This document shows positions 57,646 to 64,000 of a stretch of DNA of 64,000 nt, piece after piece. How positions within the stretch are numbered: the stretch's first letter is position 1; every line of letters begins with the position of its first letter. The position numbers and the translations under genes are program-made. This stretch comes from F23-B02 sp045601285 (lineage in GTDB: Bacteria > Bacillota > Clostridia > Oscillospirales > Oscillospiraceae), in assembly GCA_045601285.1 (NCBI GenBank), contig JAZRZJ010000032.1, forward strand, positions 1-64,000, read 5' to 3'. The notes under the pieces are model-generated. The model did not search any database. It was not told the origin of the DNA and saw nothing but the letters and a program-made list of their open reading frames with translations.

Positions 57646-58271
57646 GGCTTTGCCCTCCGATATGCGTCGTATATCCACTGCGCATCACTCACCATGTCAA
57701 TGCTCTCGGCGTGCCGCAGATGCTTTGTATCGAGGTCATGGAGCCTGACTCTGTCGAGATTATCCGAATCCTTGAGGCATTTTGCGATGCGGTAGTATCT
57801 GTCCATGCTGCTTTGCTCAAGCCCGTAGCGATGCGCAATGTTGTCAATCTCCTTGTCGTTAATGGAATGGAGGGTGATCGCCGCCTGCATGATTTTGAAG
57901 TCCTCCGCACTGTAGCCTCTGAACTTGGGCTTCATGGCGGGGGACATGAGCTTCTTAGCCGCGACATTGCCGTGCTCATAATCGCGGAAATCATTACTCC
58001 TACCGATGTCGTGGTATGAGCAGCACAGAAGCAGCATTCTGCACTCGTGTGCGGATAGCTCCAGTGCCTGCGATATCATTGCACCCAGAAGCATGGTGCG
58101 CTCAATGTGACCGCAGCCGTGAATGTGGCTCCGGTACAGCACCGAGGTGTCAAGCGCATTATATGCCTGCCGCAAAAGCTCTCCGTATTCAGATTTAATC
58201 AGTCTTTCAATGCGTGCGTTTTCATTCGCCCACGCCTCAAGATCAGCGTTAATAATCAGCTCGTTTCTCAT
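57642..58271 (-). CDS. HD-domain phosphohydrolase
   Basis: A 209-residue HD-superfamily protein. Metal ligands: first histidine in SHIHGCGHIERT, HD pair in CCSYHDIGRSND, later histidines in EHGNVAAK and ITLHSIND, and the final aspartate in CLKDSDNLDRVRLHD. Most similar in layout to stand-alone HD hydrolases acting on nucleotides; substrate unknown. ATG 58271 chosen (AGGTG upstream); an earlier ATG lies ten codons before. Overlaps the EF-hand microprotein. Confidence 0.86.
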   Translation of the reverse strand: MRNELIINADLEAWANENARIERLIKSEYGELLRQAYNALDTSVLYRSHIHGCGHIERTMLLGAMISQALELSAHECRMLLLCCSYHDIGRSNDFRDYEHGNVAAKKLMSPAMKPKFRGYSAEDFKIMQAAITLHSINDKEIDNIAHRYGLEQSSMDRYYRIAKCLKDSDNLDRVRLHDLDTKHLRHAESIDMVSDAQWIYDAYRRAKP

Positions 58272-58321
58272 GTGAACACACCTGTCTGAACAGTAATACA
58301 TCAGTTTTCTATGCGTATTTT

Positions 58322-58777
58322 TCAATAATGAATGTATTCTCTGACAAATCTGTCAAATACCCACTCGGGACTATCCGTAAGAACTTGCCAAAGAGCATCT
58401 TGAAGCTCGGACTTTTTCATCTTTGAAATCTTTTGTCCGACAAGGTCATAGATTTGTTTTTCATATTCTTCCGCTTCCTTTTCGGCTTGTTCCACTTCGG
58501 CTAAATATTTATCTGCCTCATCCGGAAACGCGGAAAAATACAAGGCGACTTTATGTTTGCAAATTTTCTTGTTCCCCTCTGCAAACGGGCAGCTGCAGGT
58601 GGATCTTTTTGGATGCAGAGTATCAATGTGAACGGAATAGGGCTCTTTTGATGAACCGGCAACCTCACCGTCGTATTCGTTTTCATTTGCTTTATTTATT
58701 GACAGTACTTTATTGTCTTTGTAGTATTCATATCCTCGCCATGCAGAAGCACTGCTTGCAATATCAATAAGTCCCAT
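58322..58777 (-). CDS. SWIM zinc-finger protein
   Basis: 151 residues. The SWIM signature CxCxnCxH is seen as CSCPFAEGNKKICKHKVAL, preceded by two strands (GYEYYKDNKVLSI and EYDGEVAGSSKEPYSVHI). The C-terminal half is a charged helix. SWIM fingers bind DNA or proteins, often in recombination or helicase partners; this stand-alone form has no enzymatic domain. Codon use is clearly more AT-rich than in the genes to the left, as is the next gene, hinting at shared foreign origin. ATG 58777 after AAGGTGAT. Confidence 0.85.
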   Translation of the reverse strand: MGLIDIASSASAWRGYEYYKDNKVLSINKANENEYDGEVAGSSKEPYSVHIDTLHPKRSTCSCPFAEGNKKICKHKVALYFSAFPDEADKYLAEVEQAEKEAEEYEKQIYDLVGQKISKMKKSELQDALWQVLTDSPEWVFDRFVREYIHY

Positions 58778-58826
58778 TTTATCACCTTACTTTTTGTAAA
58801 TACTATTTATATCACTTGTTTCAATC

Positions 58827-60116
58827 TCATTTTAATATTTTCCACGACCCATTTTTATTCGAGCCTTCGTGTCGTACATACCCGTTTTCTTTTAAGAAAG
58901 TCAGTATTTTCCTGATATATCCGTCACTGACGCCGCATTCGGACACCATAACCTTTATCGTTGCCTCCGGGTGCTCTTTTAAATAGTTATAAATCTTTGC
59001 TTGAGATTCGTTCATTGGCTTATTGATTTCAGTTGATTGCTTCGCAAATTCACGGCTGAACGGAATGATCACATTCACAAAATTCTCCGTAATGTCGAAT
59101 GCCTGCATTCCGTATTTGCTGATAATCAGCGGAATACCGTGGCCTGTTTGCTCGACATACCCGAGCTGACCGAATATCTTTTGCAGTTTGGCATTTACTG
59201 GCTTAGATATACCCTTAAAAAATTCTTCTTTTGTTAAACCGTCAGTAAGCCCGCCAGTGGAAATAATCTCAATTCGGTCACTGAAAATGTAAACCGCCGG
59301 GGGATTGTATTGTGACCATTTTGTATGCAGGCAGGCGTTTTGCCACGCTTCTTTGAACGCAGAAAAGTCAAACAGTTTTATTTCTTCCCGTTGATGCGAA
59401 CCCAAAACGACTCTTGTATCGTTAATTGCCTCCATATAACTGAGTACTTGATCCATTGACAAAGCAAGGCACTTAAAACCGTATTCGTTGCGTTTGATAA
59501 TCTCGCTTTTGTCTTTCCCTTTGAATGTGACAACCTTTATGGAAATGTTGTTTTGATCGGCAAGTAATTCCGCTAACAGATTGTATTGTTTGTCTTTATT
59601 GAAAAATCCGAGATTTTGCTCGAATCCCGTTTCGTTGACCGTTAATCCTTTTGTAGCATATAAGGTTTTCAATTGAGAGAATGTCAGGTTCTGATGATCT
59701 GCCGGGAGAGAGGCAATAATATCGTTATTCTCGTTTTCTTGCATGATTTTGCGGAGTTCAGCAGGAGATAATTCGCGGTCTTCGTCTGCGGAACGGATAT
59801 AATACCGTCCAAACGCCGAATATGGCTTTTCGCTGCCTTGTGCGTGGAGTTTGATTACATTGCATCCGCCAATCAGTTCCAAAGTAATTGTAGGAATGAT
59901 TTGCGGTTTGATGGATGACGCAACCATTTGAGAAACGTCCCGAAGTGTTCTGTCTCCAATCTCCTGCCCGATTATATCACCGTTATTTTTGACACCAAAA
60001 TATACGGTGCCGTCAGAATGTTTGTTGAGCATAGAAGAAAGAGAAATAATGCCTTCTTTCAATTCACCCGTAGATTTCTTGAATTCCATTGTTTCGGTTT
60101 CGTGTCCGATATTCAA
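58827..60116 (-). CDS. AlbA_2 (Schlafen-type) domain transcriptional regulator-like protein
   Basis: About 429 residues. N-terminal AlbA_2 domain (ETMEFKKSTGEL, then GTVYFGVKNNGDIIGQ), a middle region like the ATP-binding C-terminal domain of these proteins (NACLHTKW, GGLTDGLTKEEFF and GHGIPLIISKYG), and a C-terminal winged helix (MNESQAKIYNYLKEHPEATIKVMV...GYIRKILTFLKENGYV). Family members are putative regulators often carried by mobile or defence islands. TTG 60116 has AAAGGAG nine bases upstream; an ATG nine codons earlier lacks one but is possible. AT-rich. Confidence 0.82.
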   Translation of the reverse strand: MNIGHETETMEFKKSTGELKEGIISLSSMLNKHSDGTVYFGVKNNGDIIGQEIGDRTLRDVSQMVASSIKPQIIPTITLELIGGCNVIKLHAQGSEKPYSAFGRYYIRSADEDRELSPAELRKIMQENENNDIIASLPADHQNLTFSQLKTLYATKGLTVNETGFEQNLGFFNKDKQYNLLAELLADQNNISIKVVTFKGKDKSEIIKRNEYGFKCLALSMDQVLSYMEAINDTRVVLGSHQREEIKLFDFSAFKEAWQNACLHTKWSQYNPPAVYIFSDRIEIISTGGLTDGLTKEEFFKGISKPVNAKLQKIFGQLGYVEQTGHGIPLIISKYGMQAFDITENFVNVIIPFSREFAKQSTEINKPMNESQAKIYNYLKEHPEATIKVMVSECGVSDGYIRKILTFLKENGYVRHEGSNKNGSWKILK

Positions 60117-60150
60117 GTAGGTCAACTCCTTTATACTAACCATATCTATT

Positions 60151-60186
60151 TTATTTGCTACTTTATTTTACACCTTATTTGCTACT
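60151..60186. promoter_or_regulatory. Direct repeats upstream of the AlbA_2 gene
   Basis: TTATTTGCTACT occurs at 60151-60162 and 60175-60186 (24 bases apart), directly before the gene. A binding site, perhaps for autoregulation by the protein's own winged helix (inference). Confidence 0.45.
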
Positions 60187-60358
60187 CTTACAAGTATAAA
60201 ATAAAAATTGTTTCGTCTTTTCTTAACAATTATATTTTTTCTAATGTAAAATTCATTACATTAGAGTATTGAGGTGATCGCACCGAGAATAACACACTTG
60301 GAATTATTGCTTTTGGAGATTCAAATTGTGTTCCGTTAACTTCCTGTATCTTCCCGTT

Positions 60359-60412
60359 TGGTTGCGGAGGAGGGTTTGAACCCACGGCCTTCGGGTTATG
60401 GGTTAAGAAACG
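60359..60412 (-). pseudogene. tRNA 3'-half remnant (tRNA-Met-like)
   Basis: Read on the minus strand, CCCATAACCCGAAGGCC followed by GTGGGTTCAAACCC and CTCCTCCGCAACCA resembles the anticodon arm (CAT), variable loop, T arm and acceptor end with CCA of a tRNA-Met. The D arm and 5' acceptor strand are missing, T33 is C, and the T stem pairs imperfectly. A 3' tRNA piece is what integrases leave at attachment sites. The rest of the 456-base gap between the AlbA_2 gene and the terminator shows no gene. Confidence 0.55.
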
Positions 60413-60477
60413 GCCTTGTCGCAGTTTAACGCCGTTTTAAGCCCCGTCGTGCCGCAAAATTATGTAAGTAATTGTCA

Positions 60478-60506
60478 AAAAAGCACGGTGAAAACCGTGC
60501 TTTTTC
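60478..60506. terminator. Bidirectional terminator of the isomerase gene
   Basis: AAAAAAGCACGGT-GAAA-ACCGTGCTTTTT hairpin; on the minus strand it follows the TIM-barrel gene (60573-61493). Confidence 0.85.
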
Positions 60507-60572
60507 TTGTGAGAAACGGAGCAGCAAATCCGCTCCATGCCCGTTCGGGGATATTTCCCGGCTGTGCATATT

Positions 60573-61493
60573 TCAGATCACGAACTGGTCAAGGTAACGC
60601 TTGCTGAGCCGCAGGGAGTTCAGAACGTCCTCCTCACTTCCCTCAAAGGCCTTGTCCTCAACCTCAAGGCAGGTGAAGCCATCGTAGCGGATATCGGTGA
60701 GGGCGGAGACGAATTTGCCCCAGTCAACATCGCCCAGACCGGGAAGCTTGGGGGACATGAAGTCCAGAGGATATGCCATGATGCCCACGTCATTGAGCTT
60801 GTCGGGATAAAGCTTGATGTCCTTGTAGTGAACGTGGAAGATCTTGTCCTTAAACTCGTAAATGGGCTTTATGTAGTCAATCATCTGCCATACGAAGTGG
60901 CTGGGGTCATAGTTGATGCCGAGGTTGTCACTGTTGAGAATTTCAAAGACCCTGCGCCAGTTTGCGGGGGTGGTCATGATGTTCTGACCGCCGGGCCACT
61001 GGTCGCGTCCGAAGAGCATGGGGCAGTTTTCAATGGCAACCTTAACACCCTTTTCCTCTGCAAGAGCAATGATGGGAGGCCATACTTCCTTAACAAGCTC
61101 CATGTTTTCCTCAACGCTCTTTGTCTGGTCACGTCCGATGAAGGTGGTGACCATGTTGACGCCCAGCTTTGCACTGGCACGGATGACGGTCATGAGGTGG
61201 TCGACGTTTGCCTTGCGCTTTTCAAGGTCGCCGTCCATGGTGTTGGGATAGAAGGCGAGGGAGGAAATCTCAACGCCCTTGTCGGCGGCATATTTCAGAA
61301 CGTAGCTTGCGTATTCGTCATCCTCAAGCACGCGGGTAACGTCAATGTGGCTTACGCCTGCATAGCGGCGTTCCGCCTTGCCTGCGGGCCAGCATGCAAC
61401 CTCAACGCACTGAAAGCCCATTCCGGCAACGGTGTCAATCATTTTTTCGTAATCGTATTTATCGAGTATAGCTGTAACAAGACCGAATTTCAT
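60573..61493 (-). CDS. Sugar phosphate isomerase/epimerase (xylose-isomerase-like TIM barrel)
   Basis: 306 residues of the AP-endonuclease-2/xylose-isomerase-like TIM-barrel family. Features: opening MKFGLVTAILDKYDYEKMI, metal-site segments VAIENCPML, NYDPSHFVWQ, FHVHYKDIK and CLEVEDK, with Glu/Asp/His residues at the usual places. Often in operons for inositol or unusual sugar breakdown. ATG 61493 has AAGGAG upstream; earlier starts lack one. Divergent from a Gfo/Idh/MocA dehydrogenase, with which it probably shares a pathway. Confidence 0.87.
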   Translation of the reverse strand: MKFGLVTAILDKYDYEKMIDTVAGMGFQCVEVACWPAGKAERRYAGVSHIDVTRVLEDDEYASYVLKYAADKGVEISSLAFYPNTMDGDLEKRKANVDHLMTVIRASAKLGVNMVTTFIGRDQTKSVEENMELVKEVWPPIIALAEEKGVKVAIENCPMLFGRDQWPGGQNIMTTPANWRRVFEILNSDNLGINYDPSHFVWQMIDYIKPIYEFKDKIFHVHYKDIKLYPDKLNDVGIMAYPLDFMSPKLPGLGDVDWGKFVSALTDIRYDGFTCLEVEDKAFEGSEEDVLNSLRLSKRYLDQFVI

Positions 61494-61553
61494 AGTATTG
61501 CTCCTTTCGGTGTAAACACCTTTTTCTACATTTAGACTAAACATGTTAAAGAC

Positions 61554-61579
61554 CTTTGTCAAGCAACTTTTTGACAAAG
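61554..61579. promoter_or_regulatory. Inverted-repeat operator in the sugar locus
   Basis: CTTTGTCAA (61554-61562) and TTGACAAAG (61571-61579) form perfect 9-bp arms around an 8-base centre. One arm doubles as a TTGACA -35 box for the isomerase gene (minus strand, 61557-61562). The 234-base gap also has TTGACA near 61652 facing the dehydrogenase gene. Confidence 0.55.
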
Positions 61580-61727
61580 AAGAAACAACGTCATGTTGTC
61601 CAATTTATATCACGTTTTTTGTGCAATAGGTCGAATAGGAGGTCAAAACCTTGACAATTTGAGTTGGTAGTTGTTAGATTATTATAAGAATTATTGTGAA
61701 ATTAAGTAAGCAAAGGAGAAAGTAACC

Positions 61728-62768
61728 ATGCTTAAAGTCGGTGTAATCGGCTGCGGCTCCATCGCCAAGCAGCGTCACGGATATGAATATTTCCATAATC
61801 CCGATGTTGAAATAAAGGGCTTCTTTGACAGAAGAGCCGAGCGTGTTCAGGCGCTTGTGGATCTCTACGGCGGCAAGGTTTATCCCACCATCGACGAAAT
61901 GATAGCCGATCCCGAGATCGACGCGGTCTCCATCTGTGTTGCCAATGCCCTCCATGCCGAACTGACTATCAAGGCTCTGAAGGCAGGCAAGCATGTTCTG
62001 TGCGAAAAGCCCATGGCAGTAACCTATGCCGACTGCGAGGCAATGGTCGCCGCCGCAAAGGAAAGCGGAAAGCGCCTCATGATCGGCCAGAACCAGCGCC
62101 TTGCTCCCGCCCACAAGAAAGCAAAGGAAATCCTTGCCTCCGGGCAGCTTGGCAGAGTTCTGACCTTCAACACCACCTTCGGTCACAGAGGACCCGAAAT
62201 GTGGAGCATGGACAAGAGCGCAAACACCTGGTTCTTCAAGAAGGACTCCGCAGCCTTCGGCTCCATGGCAGATCTGGGCATACATAAGATCGACCTCATG
62301 CGCTACCTCATCGGCGAGGATATAGCCAGTGTATACTCCAACATGACAGTCCTGGATAAAAAATTCCCCGACGGACGCCTCATCGAGGTCGACGACAACT
62401 CAGTGGAGGTTCTCACCTTCAAAAACGGCGCTTTGGGCACTGTAACCACCAGCTGGACGCACTACGGTGAAGAATGCAACGCCACTATGCTTTACTGTGA
62501 AAAGGGCATTCTCAAGCTCTACGCAGACCCCGCCTTTTCTCTGCAGATCGTCCATGACAACGGAACTTTAGAGCAGCATGCCCTTGACCGTCTGCAGACC
62601 AACGAGGATGCCCAACAGGAATCCTCCGGCGTTATTGACGAGTTTGTGGGGGCAATTACCGAAGGCAGACCCAGCATTCTTGACGCCGAGGACGTGCTCA
62701 AATCCATGAAGGCAGTATTTGCCTGCCTGCGCTCTGCGGAAGAGGGCAAAGCGGCAGAGGTCATTTAA
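61728..62768 (+). CDS. Gfo/Idh/MocA family sugar oxidoreductase
   Basis: 346 residues. N-terminal Rossmann fold (VGVIGCGSIAKQRHGYE, acidic stop FFDRR) and the family motif HVLCEKPMAVTYADCEAM containing the catalytic Lys of EKP; C-terminal catalytic domain has GSMADLGIHKIDLMRYLIG with the conserved Asp and His. NAD(P)-dependent oxidation of a sugar or inositol hydroxyl by family. ATG 61728 has AAGGAG upstream. Divergent from the isomerase; followed by the sugar-binding protein gene. Confidence 0.93.
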   Translation: MLKVGVIGCGSIAKQRHGYEYFHNPDVEIKGFFDRRAERVQALVDLYGGKVYPTIDEMIADPEIDAVSICVANALHAELTIKALKAGKHVLCEKPMAVTYADCEAMVAAAKESGKRLMIGQNQRLAPAHKKAKEILASGQLGRVLTFNTTFGHRGPEMWSMDKSANTWFFKKDSAAFGSMADLGIHKIDLMRYLIGEDIASVYSNMTVLDKKFPDGRLIEVDDNSVEVLTFKNGALGTVTTSWTHYGEECNATMLYCEKGILKLYADPAFSLQIVHDNGTLEQHALDRLQTNEDAQQESSGVIDEFVGAITEGRPSILDAEDVLKSMKAVFACLRSAEEGKAAEVI

Positions 62769-62820
62769 CAAGTATTCAACAGTCATAAGACTGTTAAAAA
62801 AATTAGGAGGAAATTCAAAA

Positions 62821-63939
62821 ATGAAAAAGACAGTAGCTCTTCTTCTGGCTCTCATGATGGTTTTCGCACTGGCCGCCTGCGGCGGTGACGGCCCTGAGGG
62901 ATCCGACGTAGAGGCAACAGGCAGCACCATCTATGTTCTCGGCCCCACCCCCGACCATGGCTGGACTGCACAGGCAGGTGCCTATGCACAGGCAAAATGC
63001 GAAGAAATCACCGAAGCAGGCCAGTACAAGGCAGTTTACATGGCAGCATCTTCCGGCGAAGAGCAGGTTGACCAGTGCAACACCATTATCGCAAACGGCG
63101 ACGCAGCCGTTGTCGTTATGATGGCACTTGACGGCGCCGCACAGGCAGGTCAGGAAGCTCTGTACGCAGAGAAGATCCCCTTCATCTCCTTCGACCGCAT
63201 CATCGAAGCAACCGAAGCATACGCAATTCTGAACGCATCCGGCGATAACTGGCAGTGCGGCGCAGGCATTGCATACTGGCTGCAGCAGCAGGGAATGAAG
63301 CCCGGCGACACCATCGTCACCCTCTACGGCGACAACGGTACTGTTTGCTCCCGCCGTGCAGAAGGCTTCACTCAGTTCCTGAAGGGCGAGATCAAGTATT
63401 CTGACAAGGTTGAAGGCGAGTTCGAGACCGCAGAGGTTTGGGACGATGCTTCCATCAAAGCAGCTCTCAACACCTATTCCGTAGTTTGCGACTGGTCTGC
63501 TGACGGCGCATACAACTACATGGACCAGAAGCTGGCTGACATCGTTGCCGACGCAAAGGCAAACGGCGGCAAGCTGTTCATCTACTCCATGGACGACGAG
63601 ATGACCTTCGGTGTTATGAACTACATCGAAACCGCATCCGACGAACTGAAGGCTGACCTCGAAGAGCTCGAAGTTTACATCTCCGCAATCGGCGGCATGC
63701 AGGAGCTCTATGACGTCATGGCAGGCACTGCAGACCAGGCAGCACTGGCAGAGCAGTACTTCGACAACATGATGAGCGTATACTTCAGCCCCAAGATGAT
63801 GCAGGACATCATTGACAAGGGTCTTGAGTACCTGGCAGGCGATTGGGATTACGAAGTCGGCTCCGGCGAATACCAGCCCGTCTGGATCGTAAACCGCGAC
63901 AACGTTTCCGAGTACGAAGGCTTCCAGGGCCACGCATAA
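62821..63939 (+). CDS. Sugar ABC transporter substrate-binding lipoprotein
   Basis: 372 residues. Lipoprotein signal MKKTVALLLALMMVFALAACGG with the lipobox LAAC (Cys20), then a periplasmic-binding-protein type I fold as in ribose/inositol/xylose binders (TIYVLGPTPDHGWTAQAGAYAQ, ANGDAAVVVMMALDG, KIPFISFDR). It would present a sugar to an ABC permease encoded beyond the right edge. ATG 62821 has AGGAGG upstream; the frame opens earlier inside the dehydrogenase gene. A hairpin follows the stop. Confidence 0.92.
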   Translation: MKKTVALLLALMMVFALAACGGDGPEGSDVEATGSTIYVLGPTPDHGWTAQAGAYAQAKCEEITEAGQYKAVYMAASSGEEQVDQCNTIIANGDAAVVVMMALDGAAQAGQEALYAEKIPFISFDRIIEATEAYAILNASGDNWQCGAGIAYWLQQQGMKPGDTIVTLYGDNGTVCSRRAEGFTQFLKGEIKYSDKVEGEFETAEVWDDASIKAALNTYSVVCDWSADGAYNYMDQKLADIVADAKANGGKLFIYSMDDEMTFGVMNYIETASDELKADLEELEVYISAIGGMQELYDVMAGTADQAALAEQYFDNMMSVYFSPKMMQDIIDKGLEYLAGDWDYEVGSGEYQPVWIVNRDNVSEYEGFQGHA

Positions 63940-63963
63940 TCTGATAACCCGGCAATATTTTCA

Positions 63964-63992
63964 GCGGATGCAGGGATTTTCCCTGCATCCGC
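63964..63992 (+). terminator. Hairpin after the sugar-binding protein gene
   Basis: GCGGATGCAGGG-ATTTT-CCCTGCATCCGC perfect 12-bp stem with no T-run, 25 bases after the stop. Such elements often protect the binding-protein mRNA and lower expression of downstream permease genes. Confidence 0.65.
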
Positions 63993-64000
63993 CAACCCTA

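Noticed and set aside
60144..60572. A complete tRNA gene at the remnant
   Set aside because: The D arm and 5' acceptor strand cannot be found and the T stem is imperfect, so only a 3' remnant is called.
60416..60607. A 63-codon plus-strand frame in the gap after the AlbA_2 gene
   Set aside because: It runs through the terminator hairpin and the end of the isomerase gene and has no ribosome site.
62815..63933. A 372-codon minus-strand open frame opposite the sugar-binding lipoprotein
   Set aside because: The plus strand has signal peptide, lipobox and ribosome site; the antisense product is a Val/Cys-rich shadow.

Overview
The window looks like a chromosomal segment of an endospore-forming anaerobic Firmicute, most likely a clostridial member of the Oscillospiraceae or a close relative. 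This is inferred from the sporulation/germination gene ypeB, DUF951, TagO/MnaA-type wall sugar genes, many ferredoxin-type redox proteins with no visible aerobic respiratory genes, clostridial-type dispersed repeats, and moderately GC-rich genes separated by AT-rich spacers. No rRNA genes, CRISPR arrays, complete insertion sequences or complete tRNAs were found. Genes are mostly tightly packed operons bounded by strong hairpin terminators.

Layout. 1-15 kb is mostly housekeeping: end of proC, nth, rarA, DUF951, an EamA exporter, ypeB, gltX and trpS facing apart from overlapping promoters, tagO-mnaA, three small conserved-looking hypothetical genes, a YfcE-type phosphodiesterase, trkH-trkA, and a coiled-coil protein. 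15-22.3 kb holds plsY, a membrane-anchored hypothetical protein, and a six-gene operon read leftward: RelA/SpoT-type HD protein, STAS-kinase fusion, STAS protein, a degenerate GHKL domain fused to an SLC1-type symporter, an FMN-dependent hydroxy-acid dehydrogenase and a DUF362 protein. 22.4-28.2 kb has a PlsC-like acyltransferase, an alpha/beta hydrolase and a YhaO-YhaN (SbcD-SbcC-like) pair.

28.2-37.8 kb is a molybdenum/tungsten block: an ECF S component, a small secreted protein and mobA behind a structured leader, then an operon with a flavodoxin-ferredoxin, an iron-sulfur protein carrying a degenerate [FeFe]-hydrogenase domain, and two tandem molybdopterin oxidoreductases, divergent from a TetR regulator with a perfect palindromic operator. 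37.9-48.1 kb has an NhaC-type antiporter, two divergent zinc-ribbon membrane proteins, an ECF sigma factor with a small leader-like peptide, an NHLM-type peptide export system (two ABC proteins plus adaptor) and an RCC1-repeat membrane protein.

48.4-57.5 kb carries a clostripain-family protease, an ArsB/NhaD-type transporter, a DUF4127 protein, and a GltD-like flavoprotein paired with a BFD [2Fe-2S] protein. 57.5-60.4 kb has an EF-hand microprotein overlapping an HD protein, then a SWIM zinc-finger protein and an AlbA_2 protein that are AT-rich and lie beside a tRNA 3'-half remnant, suggesting an old integration scar. 60.5-64 kb opens a sugar catabolism locus: TIM-barrel isomerase divergent from a Gfo/Idh/MocA dehydrogenase and a sugar-binding lipoprotein whose ABC partners lie beyond the window.

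Most novel-looking items: the STAS/HD/kinase-controlled symporter operon; the duplicated molybdopterin enzymes with a hydrogenase-derived electron-transfer subunit; the NHLM exporter lacking visible modification enzymes; and a 20-bp-ended palindromic repeat family placed at gene 3' ends.
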